In this document: positions 12,731 to 24,245 of the stretch, one piece after another | Numbering within the stretch: position 1 is the first letter of the stretch | Layout of the letters: the number at the start of each line of letters is the position of its first letter | Source: Durusdinium trenchii | Taxonomy: Eukaryota > Sar > Dinophyceae > Suessiales > Symbiodiniaceae | Assembly (NCBI GenBank): GCA_963970005.1 | Contig: CAXAMN010021984.1 | Span: forward strand, 944,254-1,008,253 | Direction: 5' to 3' | Length of the DNA stretch: 64,000 bases | The notes under the pieces: generated by a model | What the model saw: the letters and a program-made list of their open reading frames with translations, nothing else | Databases searched by the model: none | Told to the model about the DNA's origin: nothing | Translations under genes and position numbers: made by a program

Positions 12731-15045
12731 CTGCATGCTCGTGAAGCACACCAAACAGTGAAGCGACAAGAACCAACAGGGTTTTTGGACACCAACCACA
12801 GTTGGACACCAACAGTGACAGTGAACCAACAGTTGGACACCAACCAATCGTGTCTCCTTCAAGCACAGGGTTTTGTCAGAGCGACAAGAAAAAGGACAAA
12901 AAAACGACACATGGTCAGTGAGCGATTGGCCGTTGGCTCCTGAAACGAACACCCAGCTTCTCGTCCAAATCAATCAAACGCGTCTCCCAACGAATAACAC
13001 GATCTATATCTTCGAGTCCAATATCGGTTGTGTTCAAAATTGATCCACTGCCAGTGAAGGATGACCCAGACTGCCCGGACCCTGCGCTCCATGCCAGAGA
13101 CATGAGAAAGCATCTCAGCAACCAACCTCGGAAGACATTCAATCCAAAGAGTTCGATATGTCAATATAGTTCATGCGATGACAGGTAATTGTCTACAGAT
13201 TTGACCGGTTCTTTGTCTTGGTGAAACCAAAACAGAAAACGGAAGCAGTGCGACCATGTGCGACCTCTCAACATGGCTGCCATGACTTGGCTGCCATGAG
13301 TTTGACCAGCTACAAGCACAAAATATTCCAGAACCAACTTGCTTCTGGACACAAAGAACCTACGGCCACCCATCTTTCGCTCGCAGTACGTCAAACGGCT
13401 CAAAAGTACTGCTCAAAAGGTATGTCGCAACAACTTTTGCGAAGGAAGGAGAAGGAACAGGGAGTTCTTCCACTTCAAGCTTGAAGCGGAGGCCCCGCTA
13501 GTTTTGCCTTCTCACAATTCTACCAGAACCGAAGATGGGATGCGCATCAGTGCAATTTGCATTCTCGGACAATGGTGTCTTTCTGCAAGTTGCTCCACTC
13601 GCATGTTTCTCCTTCATATTGTTCCAAAACCGGCTCACTCTCCACGTATTTCTCCTCCACCTCTTCCTGAATGCATGAGATTGTTCTATCGTGTGTGTGT
13701 GTGTGAGCCTTGGCTACAAATTTGCCAGCCAACACATGGCATATACGATGTACACCTGCCCCTGTCGATTTAGACTGAAAGCCCGCACAGATGCATTCCA
13801 GACCCTCATGTCTCCTCAACTTCTTCAGGAATTAAGTACTCTTCCAGAACGTCCACAGAGATGTTTTTCGTCCTGGATCCAGAAGAGCCACCACATGACA
13901 CGAAAATCACATTGCCAGACGAGAAAATGATATCTGTGCACTGCCATTTGCTCTCTGTTCACTTGACTATGCAACAAAAATTGATTTTGTGCCACATATC
14001 CTTCACCTGTAGGTTGAAGTCTTGTGTACAGTATGCTTTGATCTGGTTCACAAGGGCTTGGGTTCAAGAGCCCTCAACTAGCGGAGAAGCATATCCAACA
14101 CCGCATGAACAGCTTGAGCTGCGCTTACACTGATTTGGGAAACTATGCAAATGCAACCAGCAACCACAGTGGAAACTGTGAAGAATTCATATCTTTTGGA
14201 GTGTTGTGCAATGACCATCACAATGACCAGCCAGGTATAGTAACTACTACATGGACGGAATCGTGTCCGGAATCCATAGCGGCCAATGTAAGATTTCCAT
14301 GGAATTGGGCGCCCCTTCACAATTCAGCAAGAGTGGGCACGACACGAATTTCAGGTGTCATTTGATCGATACGAAGTGTGAGTGTGATGTGTAATATGTG
14401 CACATGCGTCATTACCAACACTTGTGACATGCAAGAAAGATTGAACACAAAGTGTAAATCTGTCCATCTGCTTTTCTTTCTATCAATCTGTTACCCACCT
14501 GTCCAGCCCTGAAATAGAGACGCGCTTTCCCCAGGACAACTGTAACAAGTGCATGTGAGCAGCGGCATTCATTCAATACAGAGCTCAAATACACTATATA
14601 AGACTATCTACTGTATTATGTGGGGGCCCTATCTCATTTAGACGACTGTACTTATTTAAGTAGGAGGTCATCTCACTGTATCTCGTTCAGACTGACTACT
14701 TAGTGTCATCAAAAAAGAAGCATATATCGTACAGTATATCTCGTCATGTTGGGGCCCTATCTCGTTCACCAGCAAATACTGATGTTGGACAAACAAATAG
14801 AGCATGTCGTAGACTACTTCAGAATAACAAATAAAGCGGGTTGCTAATGTGGTGCGACAAAGCCATGCATGCAGCATGTCCTAGATTCTCATCGCAAGTC
14901 ATTCAAAACATTGGCATCAATGCTTGGATGAGTGAGACAAGACAGAAACTGGTTACCCGAAACCTGTTGATTGGAACAAACAAAATGCAAATGCTGCAGC
15001 TTTGTAGCTTAATCAATTCGTTGGGCAAAAGCTGGTCCTGGGAAC
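12731..15045. other. Unassigned interval between the aldolase and GTPase genes
   Basis: It should hold the 5' exons of the aldolase and possibly the last exons of the GTPase, but no frame could be matched to either. At 12770-12855 there is a short tandem array of TTGGACACCAACCA. GGGGCCCTATCTC is directly repeated at about 14624 and 14749. Confidence 0.5.
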
Positions 15046-16467
15046 TTGCTGTTCAAAGAGTTCTTGGGCTCTTCGATTAACGCGGTCCCAAAGATCATCG
15101 AGCGCAGAGATTTCTGCACTGGATACCTCAGGTTGGTTTGATGGATCTGTCTTCCCCTAAACCTAACGGTTGATTGTGGCCAATCATAGATCAGCTTGGG
15201 AGTTGCAGACCTGTGATTGAGCGGATCAGTCTACAAGATTCACTAAGGCTGCTACTAAGGCTTCTAGTTACTGCTTGACCAAAGGCTATACTGAAGTCTT
15301 GTGCTACTTGCTCATGACTTAATAGTGACCCGTTGCCACATGGCCCGCCCAGCAACGTGCTCACCATGCCTAGTTGCTCGGCCAAGCGCAGCCTTCAACT
15401 CCTCCACGCTTTCTTGATCCTTCTCCGGGCCTCTCCACAGGACGAGCTCACGCAGGCCTTGCTCGGCCATGACTTGCTGCATCAGGACAAGCCTCTGCAC
15501 ACCAGCACGTCCTTGCCTCAGATTGGGCTTGGATGCAATGACCACAATGCCATTCCGAACCTCTTCACCGAAGGCAGTGAACAAGTTGAGCAGCGTGTTT
15601 CTGAGATGCAACGCGTCATTTGCCATTGACTCCTGGCCGCAAGACCAAGGCATCAGCTATGGCCATGGAGTCAACTCTGCTTAAAGCGTCCCTGCAGCAA
15701 GCAGGATATGGTGCCCTACTCCAATGGGAAATCCAGAAGCACCCTTAACCCTTTGAATGTTAAACATGCGCATAGTGCAGCTCAGGATCAAAGACCAGAA
15801 ATTTCACACGCTTGATGTTGGCTGCAGCTACGCTGCTTATGCCAGCAGCCACCAACTTTCCGATTTCTTCCTTTGAGAATCGCAGCAATGAGTCGCCCAA
15901 TCCCATGGTGTCCAGAGTGAAACCAAAGGTCGTCTGCCACATGGAGATGTCGCTTGTCTGGGATTCGCCACTGCCATCTCCAACCTCTGGACAAGGATCC
16001 TCGTCATGCTGGCGGCACTGACAAATGAGAGTGCTCTTCCCTGCTTGGCTCGGGCCCCAAACAATATGGGCCACTTCTTCATTGGAAAGATCGTCACCTC
16101 TTGAGTCAAGGTGACTGTTGGGAGCAATGCCACTCTTCAAAGATGCCAGCACCTCTTCAGTAATTTGCTCTTTTGCAAGGAGCACAAAGTCTTCCAAAGG
16201 CAAAGTGTATTCAATGGTTTCCGTGTGCACCACCCATCGGCTTGCATTCATCCACTTGGTCACATTCTTCTTGGTCTTGTGCCACTTGGTCACGTCCCTC
16301 CAAGCAGTGCGCGTTTTGGCGGGTTGGCAACTCCATACAGATTCCACCACTGGCTTCACCACATCATTGCAAACTTGGACGCGGGTGCGGCGGCGGCGGG
16401 GGTTGCCCCACCACGCGTGCACAAGCCCCGGAAGAAAAGAAGCGAATAAGACCAGCTGCAACTTCAT
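15046..16467 (-). CDS. Secreted or membrane-targeted AIG1/IMAP-like GTPase
   Basis: Exon 1 (16467-15766, 234 codons) starts with a clear signal peptide, MKLQLVLFASFLPGLVHA, followed by a basic stretch (NPRRRRTR). It carries a P-loop GPSQAGKST (G1) and DTMGLGD as a DxxG-type G3. GT/AG splicing leads in frame to exon 2 (15632-15357), with TAFGEEV and VVIASKPNLRQG, the likely G4 region, where the usual Asp appears as Asn. A third exon (15126-15046) encodes ISALDDLWDRVNRRAQELF and joins in phase, either from the GT donor after 15357 or from an internal GC donor. The layout resembles AIG1/IMAP-type TRAFAC GTPases, but with a signal peptide; the assignment rests on motifs and is moderate. The gene end is uncertain, because a stop also follows exon 2 at 15312 if the third exon is not used. 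Confidence 0.6.
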
Positions 16468-16483
16468 GGCCTCGATGGACCAA

Positions 16484-16595
16484 ACCTAGTAGCGTCCTTG
16501 CTCCTAGTAGTACGGCCAGGAGCCCCTAGTAGCGTCCTTGCTCCTAGTAGCGATGCCAGGAGCCCCTAGTAGCTTCTTGCTCCTAGTAAGGCCAA
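16484..16595 (+). repeat. Dispersed TAGTAGCG repeat, copy c
   Basis: Five tandem variants of CTAGTAGCGTCCTTGCTC and CCAGGAGCCCCTAGTAGC lie immediately upstream of the GTPase start (minus strand), between its ATG at 16467 and the next island. This is one of the densest copies in the window. Confidence 0.8.
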
Positions 16596-16832
16596 AATGA
16601 AGAAAAAGAGTTGAAGATTAATCCTGCACTGGGATCCATGGGAGTTCCCATGTCCTGCAAGCTGAGAGTGTAGGAGAAGGTTGTCGATTGTGAAAAACAG
16701 TGAAACCCGCCGACTAAGCCTGACTAAGTAAATCCAAGTGGCTGGAGAGGAAGATCACAAGAATCTGCTTCTCTGCGTACTCATCGCGGAGTTTGAGCTC
16801 CAACATCGCAGCCAAGTACCAGCTAAACCGTT

Positions 16833-17453
16833 CTATAAGGGTCGAACATCACGCCCTCCCAAGGGTCGAACATAGTTCCAACCAAAAATGAGTGTCAAAC
16901 CTCCACTACTCCAGCTGGCACTCACAAGCCACCATGATATCTGCGAAGCTCTCAAATGGAACCCCATGTCACCACTGGTTTCTTGAGGAAGATCCTCTTC
17001 CAAGGATCCACGTTTCATTTCAACAGTCATGGAGAGGCCCTGCAAGAGGATGATAAAGAACGCAAAAAGATACGGACCTTTGATGTCCATTGAATTCCAT
17101 TGCTGGGGTTGCCCTCCACTTACTAGAAACAAATGTGGCTGCGAATTCAACTTAGAACCCCAAATCATCTGGTAGGTTGACCTCCTCCATAGCATTCCAT
17201 TCTTGTCCTTTTCCTCTTCGCATCCGCTGCCATCACCATCCTCTCCACTACTGGAGCGGGTGGTGGAAAAAGGCGGTGGTTTTGACTCGTCCTCCCTCGG
17301 GCTGCCGCACGTGCTCCGGAGCCCCGTCCAGAGTCCAATCTGCTTGCGCTTCGTCTTCATCACCTCCCGGCGACCGTCGCCGATTCGACGGCGACGGACA
17401 CCGGACTGGCTGCGCCCGCGGGAGGCCCCAACAACGAGAGAGTTTGTTTTCAC
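16833..17453 (-). CDS. Candidate coding island, unrecognised
   Basis: A GC-rich segment (mainly 17150-17453) on the minus strand has two long overlapping frames. One holds an acidic-basic stretch (SSGEDGDGSGCEEEKDKNG); the other reads SPGGDEDEAQADWTLDG. One of them is probably an exon of a charged protein. The downstream half of the 206-residue frame (16833-17150) is AT-richer and looks like intron. No family was recognised. Confidence 0.3.
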   Translation of the reverse strand: MKTNSLVVGASRGRSQSGVRRRRIGDGRREVMKTKRKQIGLWTGLRSTCGSPREDESKPPPFSTTRSSSGEDGDGSGCEEEKDKNGMLWRRSTYQMIWGSKLNSQPHLFLVSGGQPQQWNSMDIKGPYLFAFFIILLQGLSMTVEMKRGSLEEDLPQETSGDMGFHLRASQISWWLVSASWSSGGLTLIFGWNYVRPLGGRDVRPL

Positions 17454-18388
17454 CCGGCCGCCTCTTTGAAGACATTCTGCCGGACCTGGCCAGGGTGGAA
17501 GATGTCATCGCTGTTCTTTTGTATTGGTCATGTTGGAGTGGACATATATCTAGGATACGTTGCTTTTGTTTCTCAATATGTCTCAGCTTGCACCCTCAGT
17601 GTTCCTCAGATGGATTTTCAGAGTTTCCTGAGATGTAGACACATGTTTCACAGGCCATGAAAGTGTGTCAGGTCTGGCCTACAACCCATTGACGTTGTTT
17701 TCTGTGTCTTGCGTCCTGGTAGATTGACCCCTGAAGACCCATCAAGGGACTCTAAAGTCAACTGACATGGCAGGCAGAAATCACATGGAATCACTCATTT
17801 GTACGATACACTTTATGGAAGCACTGAATATCCATGTCTCCAGGCTGTTCAGAACGTTCTTGGCAAAAACCATGCGTAAAGCCGCGTCCGTCCCGGGTGT
17901 GTGGAAAGCCCGCCTGGCTGGGATCAGCAAAGTGCCGTGCCTGAAAGGATCACAGGCCGAAGACCAACAAATGGCTTACTGTATTGGTCGGGGTGTGGTT
18001 GTTGGGACCCAACCAAAAAGCCGAGGAATCACATGACAGTGGCCAGCACCTCCCACCAAAAGCATTGCCTCTGATGGAAAACAAGTATATATTAATGTCA
18101 ATCTGCTAGTGGCCCTTCGAACTCGCCTACTTGTCCTCTCAGTTGGTTTCGGTCTCACAAACTCCCATCTCTTCCGCGGTGTATGTATGTACAGTCATTC
18201 TTCTTTTTGCAAGGGATGGCAAGTTTTGCCGGTGAGTAGCCTGATCCCTGCGTTTCGTGCCAAGCATGATTGATGGATGTTCATCACGTCATCCAATGCC
18301 CTCATGTTGACAACCTCCAACCGCATATGGCCAAAAGCATGCGATCCTTCCAAAAAAAGAAAAGAGCTTTGAGCTTGCCATGGCTAGT

Positions 18389-20556
18389 TTAGTTGGGCCA
18401 GCGGTCTCCACTGGGAATCTCCGCAACCATCGCATCACCCTGACGTGCGCCTGAAGCTGCTGCAGCTTCCCCAAAGAGGCCGCTCGAAGGGCCAGGCACG
18501 GGCGAGCCCGCACCCACATGATGGAGCTGCGGAGCGCGGTCGCTCCCCAAAGGCCAGTCGTCACCGGCAAGCAACGTGAGCGTTTGGTTCACTGAAATCA
18601 CGAGTTTGGGCGGCTGGTTGGATGAGAGAGGTTTATCCTATGGTCTGGATGCTTTAAGAGCTGTCTTGTCAACTTGTAGGATGCCACACCGTTTGTTGGT
18701 TGATATCTTTGTTCCTGTGCCTAGACTCTGAGCAAAAGAGACAGCTGCAATCGGCTGCACAGTCGCGCAGAATCACCGGCAACACATCTGTTCTTTTCAA
18801 TATAAATCCAAATCCAAAGCCTCAATGCCAAAAACACATGTTTTATTCACTTCGGCCACTTCCAAAAACAATCATCGCCAACTTCGGCACACTCCCCAAA
18901 CCTGGCTTCGGACCTCCCAGGGATGTTTCTACAACGGCCTGATTAGCCTGTCCAATGTCCGGTCCCACGTCACAGCTTGTTTGCAAAAAGAGCGGACAGT
19001 CGGTCACGTCGCGCCTGTCCAGGTCGGTATCTACCCAGCCGAAGCGATTCTTCTTGCTGTTGGGATGCGCCTGAGCGGTTCTTCCGCAGCTGATGAACCC
19101 AGAGGCCCATGACCGCATTGCTACGTCGACCCGAAAAGACCCCAGTCAACCCATCCCTGTTTCACGTGTTTTCACCAACACTTCGGCACCAACCGGGCAC
19201 TTCAGAGCAGTCCTTCCAAACACGTCCGGCGGTGTAGAACACCAGTCCATGTGGACTACGCCCGTCCGAACCTCGAAGTCGTCCTTGTAGGAGGGGTGCA
19301 TGAAGTAGAAGCGCTTCTCACCCGCGATCATGCAATTGATGTTGTCCTTCCACGTCGGATTCGGTTTGCTCTTCTTCGCCCCGCGCTGTCGGATGAAGGG
19401 CCCGCGCTTCAGGAGCTTTGCGCCCGCATCGACGCGTGGCGTTGGAAGATGTGGGGCATGGCAGAGATGGATAGCCGCATGAGTTGCATATTTAGATCTG
19501 CACAGTCTGTGCAAAATGATTGTTTTTTCCATCTATGAACCGACCCGCCAAGTTTTCGGTGGACATTTTTCATATAGATGGAAGATCTATAGGTATGTGT
19601 TTGGCTTCAATGAACGCTGAAGGTCTGCTGATTGGTCTGTTGATTCATGACTTCACCTGATCTCCTTTGCCGTTGGAAGAGGGTCCCTCCCTCCACAGAT
19701 CCGTCACCATGAGTTCATTTGTGTCGTCGCTTCAGCACCCGTGCACCCCCATCCACATCTGTCAGGCCTGATCATCATAGTGCACCTGAGGCAGAAGACC
19801 AAATCAAATGCCATATGTAGGCAAAATGTAACAAATCAGGAAGAAAACTCCGCGTTGTTGACCAACAGCAACAACTCAAGAGTGGTGGATACAACACAAT
19901 GGCTTAAGGGCACTCATCTACCCTGCATGAAGATTGTTGCGATGTTTGCTTGGCCAACTTGGCGATTGGTCTAAAGATGAGTTCGGGAGTTCGCATCTGT
20001 GAACTCCACACATGAGGGGATGGGGTCAGTATGACTCCAGCATTGCATGCACAGAGGTTCCCCAGTGAACAATCCCAGTGAATCCACAGGGTTTCGATCG
20101 CGAGGTACCTGAACCGAACCAGAACCGACGGAACCGCGCAGAACTGGCGCTGACGACCAGAACTCGCTAAGAGATAGGGCCCTGAGTGAGAGTTGCAGGT
20201 CTTTTTGCACAAGAAAAGACTGAAGAGTAAGAGAGTAAGAACGTGTAGACACTGTAAACACACGACTTCGGAGCAATCCGAAGGTCCATGGAAGGCTGGG
20301 TGAGAGCATGTGACAAACCCCACACAGCCCCCAAAAATACCCCCAAGACATCCCAAAGCCGCCTGGTGACCTCTAAGGGTTGTACAGTAGGTCGACCCAT
20401 GAGGGCCTGTAGGCGTCATCCAGGAAAGCCCACCCGTCGCGCACGTCTCCGCGTCCTCTTCCGCCGAGGGGCGACGGACTTGCTGCCGCCGCGGCCCATC
20501 CAGAAGTTGTGGGTGTCCAGGAAATTCAAAAACCTTTCAAGATTGATTTCAGCCAT
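18389..20556 (-). CDS. JmjC/cupin_8-like protein, 4 exons seen, probably incomplete at the N-terminus
   Basis: Exon A (20556-20476, phase 0) encodes MAEINLERF...THNFWMGRGGSKS, like the FWxGxxGSxS turn of JmjC/cupin_8 domains. Exon B (about 19406-19272) encodes WKDNINCMIAGEKRFYFM then HPSYKDDFE, the DNxxCxIxGxKRFxLxxP strand of the fold. Exon C (19070-19008) gives NRFGWVDTDLDRRD, the VDxDxPD segment. The last frame (about 18600-18389) gives TLTLLAGDDWPLGS and QLHHVGAG, like the GDxLxxPxxWxHxV strand, ending RWPN and a stop. Family members are Fe(II)/2-oxoglutarate oxygenases acting on histones, proteins or tRNA. Here the first iron-binding HxD/E appears replaced (NPTWKDN). Exon phases A-C agree; C to the last exon does not join cleanly, so a small exon is probably missing. 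Upstream exons at 20.7-20.95 kb are possible. Confidence 0.6.
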
Positions 20557-21851
20557 TTGGTTTGGGCCTGTTTGGAGTTCAGCTTATTTTTGCCTCAAAA
20601 ATCACCAGCCGTTTCACATCTCTTCACCCTGAAAGTCAGATAAGTCAGCCTCAACTGCCCAAAGGCCGTCCCTCAAACGACCGCACCGATGAACGTTTTC
20701 CAGCGACAGCATCCCGAGCCCCCCGCCCACCGCAAGTGAGGCAGGGAAGGAATTCCACCTCCTTCATCATCTTTTTGGGCACCTTGGGTATGTTGAGCAG
20801 CCACCCCTCCAACCAAACCGGCTTAGTCAGAGTAGATATGCGCCGCTCGCAGCTCGGGAGAGCCGGTTTTCCGAGGATCTACGTCTCACCCGCCGAAGTC
20901 GTCCGTCTGGGGCCGCCGAGAATGGCAACATGATGCAATGCCCCGATCCCCCCTGGAAAGCCAGTTTTTCAAAAAACATCGATGCGAACGTATCCAAGTA
21001 AAAAAGGACCACGAGACCAACATCCCCTGAGACCCTCACAAAAGCAGTGTTGTATACCAGGCGCTCTGCGGCGCGGTAGGCCACTACTTGGAGACACCGT
21101 GGGCTAATTGAACCGATCTAGTGAATCATATATGGCCATGGCTCAAAAAAAGAAGACCCTGCACCTCACAGGTTGAAGCCGACTGGTCCATGGACCGCCC
21201 TATGAGCCATAGCCATGTGGGAACCCTTTATCATCTTCATATATCTTCATTAAGCTTGGTGTGGATAGACTCCCCCAGGGATTCTGCAGTTGTGTTGCAG
21301 GTATAGTTGAGATGCCCGTGTGCCTGTGTGGGAGCTTAGCGAAGAGAACTGCACCCACACCGCACCTGCTGGGTATGAGCCGGCCTGAGGCCTTTGAGCG
21401 CCACATAAATCACTACTGAACTTCACCAACAACTCATGTCAAGGCATGCAACGTAACCTCAAAGACGTGAATCTTTAGACGGTGCTTCATCTCGTGAATA
21501 AAGCTTGGAAAGGATGGGGGCAAGTGGTTTTTCCAATCTTTTCTTGGCTTGTGGAACTAGACACTCTTCGAGAAACAGCTGAATGGATTCTGGCCAGACA
21601 CCCTGGGCCTGTTTGCATTTCTTGGATTTGAACTGTTGGTGTTTGTTGGTGCTTCGGGATCCTCGCCACCAACGCTGTCCAGCTATCGTCTTCTTTTTCC
21701 AACGGCTTCATCCGGTGCTTTCACTTCAGCAGGGGCTCATTGGCAGTGTTTGCCTGAACATGGGTTTGCGGACGGTCAAATATTGGACCCTATCAATCCC
21801 TAGTGTTGCATATTGTTGAATGACAGGTACCCTTGCAGTCGCGCATATATT
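20557..21851. other. Interval between the transporter stop and the first JmjC-like exon
   Basis: Two GC-richer patches at about 20690-20760 and 20840-20930 may be 5' exons of the JmjC-like gene (minus-strand frames such as VEFLPCLTCGG), but no domain was recognised. The rest shows nothing beyond short chance frames. Confidence 0.4.
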
Positions 21852-24245
21852 TTACAGGATTGGATGCCTGCAGAAGGAAACTTGGAGGCTTTCAAATGAA
21901 ACAATCCCAGAAACCATATCAACGGCCTTCTCCTCCTCAGCAAACATCTCCTTTGCCAGCGCCACCACACCCCAGGTAGAAATCATCAGTGCCCCGATCT
22001 TGCTCACTTCGTCACTGGATTCGTGCAAGACATCGCCCTGGAAGAAGAAAGCGAAGACCACCTGGATGAAAAGTGTCACAGAGCTCTGGCCATCACGAGA
22101 TGAGGTTGGACAGCTGCGACTTCATAAGAATCGACATAAACGTCTTACGACACCCAAAAAACGAATCAGAGACAAACAAGCTGAGGTCACTTCGAAAGCT
22201 TGCCTTTGAAAAAAGATGAAAAAAGGAATGGGGTTCTCAACAGCAGACCAAAGCAGCCTGCAAGTAGTTCATGGATGTGGCTTTCGCGGCAGTTTCCAGC
22301 TTTAAGCCAACCGCCAAGAGCGTTTCTCCCAGTGATGCCAGGGCTGCTAGCAGGAAGAGGAGGCCCAGCGCTGGCTGGAAGATCACACTTCGGTCCCAGC
22401 GTTCCTCTAAGACAGCACCCAAGACCTTAGGAACTGGCTTGGAAGGTGAAAAGAACTAGTATCAAAGGGCCCTTCTAGGTGGAGGCCATCGCTATTTAAT
22501 GGTCCAAACGAGACAGTCATGGCCACTTAAATAGGGAACGGCCTAGGGTACAATCTAAAATCCGTTGATATTAGGTTGGAGGCCATCGCTACTAGCAACA
22601 AGGGAGGCTAGGTGAGTCGGTGAGCTGCCCACTGAGGCTTCCAACTGCATTCCAACAGGGTAGCGTTCTGACACACTCCGGGGCTGTAAGCACTCCAGCC
22701 GAGCCGAGTTTGTGGGGACCGGTAAACAGTTTAAATCGGTTTAATCTAGTCAGTCCAAGACTGAAACACCAACAGGTCTGAGACACAGGAGAAGTCACCA
22801 CTGCAGCCAAGGCCAGATAGTTCACGAAGACCAAGGAATGCACATCTTTGTCCTGAAGAGAAGAGATGCGCGTGCTGATCCGATATCATTATTTGCTTAA
22901 CTGAACCACTATCCAATCAATCCTGTTGACATTTCTACAAGCAGCTCCCAGAAGACTAGCTGGCTCTTAATTCAAAAGCTCAAAAGCTGGCTCTTTTGAG
23001 CACATTGACAACTTGCTCCTTGAGGATTCGAATCACCAAATACACAGCGGTGGCACAAAACGCCGCGAGCAAGGCAGCCAGCAGGCCCAGCGGTGAAAGC
23101 TCCACGCTTTCCTCCTGCAAGCCCAGCAGATGCAAAAGGATTGGAGGTTTGCTGATCCTGGATGTCCAAAAGAATGCAAAAAGCATACTGTCACGATGTC
23201 AAGTACCTAGTAGTAACATCCTAGAAGCCTAGAACCAAAAGAACTGTGTTAATCATGGAATCGACGAAAAAAACATGAGTTTGGGCTCCACAAAAAGTAT
23301 ACTGGACTGGAAATCTCCAACTTTGCAGATGTCCAGGTGTAAAAATCTGTATATATATATATATACATAAAAGCAATGTTAAGCACTACCAGGTGGTCAT
23401 CATCACACCAGCCAGGCACAGCCCAGAGCCCAGGAAATCCAGGCCATGCCAAACCTCTCCCAGAAGAAGCGTCGCTCCCACTGCAGTCAGGACAGGGCTG
23501 GTGTAGGTGAGCACCACTGCGTCGGACATTGGAAGTACCGCCAGTGAATAGTAATAGGCCGCCATAAAGCCCACCTCAATAGGCCGCGACCGCTCCCACT
23601 TGATCAGTACCGTCCTTCCATCAATGATCAGTCCGGGATTCGATTCAAACACTTGCTCTTGACCTCTAAGACCTCCTGAATACAAATACATCCAAGAAAA
23701 CAGAAGAACAAACGGATCACCACTCGCAACACGACGTTACCGACCAAACCACCATGTCTGGTGCTTCCAGCTGTCTGGCCCACAGACACCCTGGGTGACG
23801 ACGCACCAAAGAACGAACCTCACCCTGTTTGGGAATCATGGCACTGGGGAGACCCAGTCATGGCAGGGGTCAGATGATGTCAAATGGTTCTTCAGTAGCG
23901 ATGGCAGCGATGGTCTCCACCCTAGCAGCGATGGTCATACCAGATACAAAGCCTGGACTTCCAAGTTCCTCATTTCAGCTGAGCAACTCCACAGAGGCCA
24001 CGAAACACCAAGATCAGCCGGATCTTCCCAGACGACGGCCCCAGCGGTCGAACGCCTTTGGCAAGGGAACTGCCCAACGTGATGCCAAGCATGAAGAGCG
24101 AGCGCCAAAAAACAAGCTCGAAGGGCTCGAATTTATGAGGTGAGGCTCTGCCGGAGCCCAGCTCTGCAGCTAAGAGAGCCATCAGTGAGAAGCAAAAGGA
24201 ACCTCCAAGCATACAGCATAGGCCAAGCACTGGAGTCCAGGCCAT
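21852..24245 (-). CDS. DMT-superfamily (EamA/SLC35G-like) membrane transporter, 6 exons, about 347 residues
   Basis: A multi-pass membrane transporter of the drug/metabolite superfamily; the substrate cannot be told from sequence. Exons: 24245-23988, 23574-23390, 23157-23013, 22852-22787, 22437-22258 and 22061-21852 (stop). All five junctions keep frame, giving 347 codons, a normal DMT length. The start ATG opens a hydrophobic helix (LGLCCMLGGSFCFSLMALL). EamA repeat 1 includes EPFELVFWRSLFMLG, RLILVFRGLCG and AAYYYSLAVLPMSDAVVL, then TSPVLTAVGATLLLGE. Repeat 2 includes LSPLGLLAALLAAFCATAVY, VHSLVFVNYLALAAVV, LETAAKATSMNYLQ, VVFAFFFQGDVLHE and IGALMISTWGVVALAK. Donors are GT except exon 5, which ends TTGCAG before a GC donor. 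The last residues after the final helix (SLQVSFCRHPIL) may be a variable tail. Confidence 0.9.
22478..22612 (-). repeat. Dispersed repeat, copies d (reverse orientation)
   Basis: Two units, AGGTGGAGGCCATCGCTATT near 22478 and AGGTTGGAGGCCATCGCTAC near 22575, lie in transporter intron 4 (22786-22438) and overlap the area just 3' of exon 4's neighbourhood. They are the complement of the CCAACCTAGTAGCGATGG motif seen elsewhere. Confidence 0.65.
23893..23938 (+). repeat. Dispersed repeat, copy e
   Basis: TAGCGATGGCAGCGATGGTC followed by CCACCCTAGCAGCGATGGTC lies in transporter intron 1 (23987-23575). It is a variant of the window-wide repeat. Confidence 0.6.

Noticed and set aside
12915-13142. 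75-codon minus-strand frame considered as the aldolase N-terminus
   Set aside because: It lacks the glycine/tryptophan pattern expected before DWFVVD and does not join in phase.
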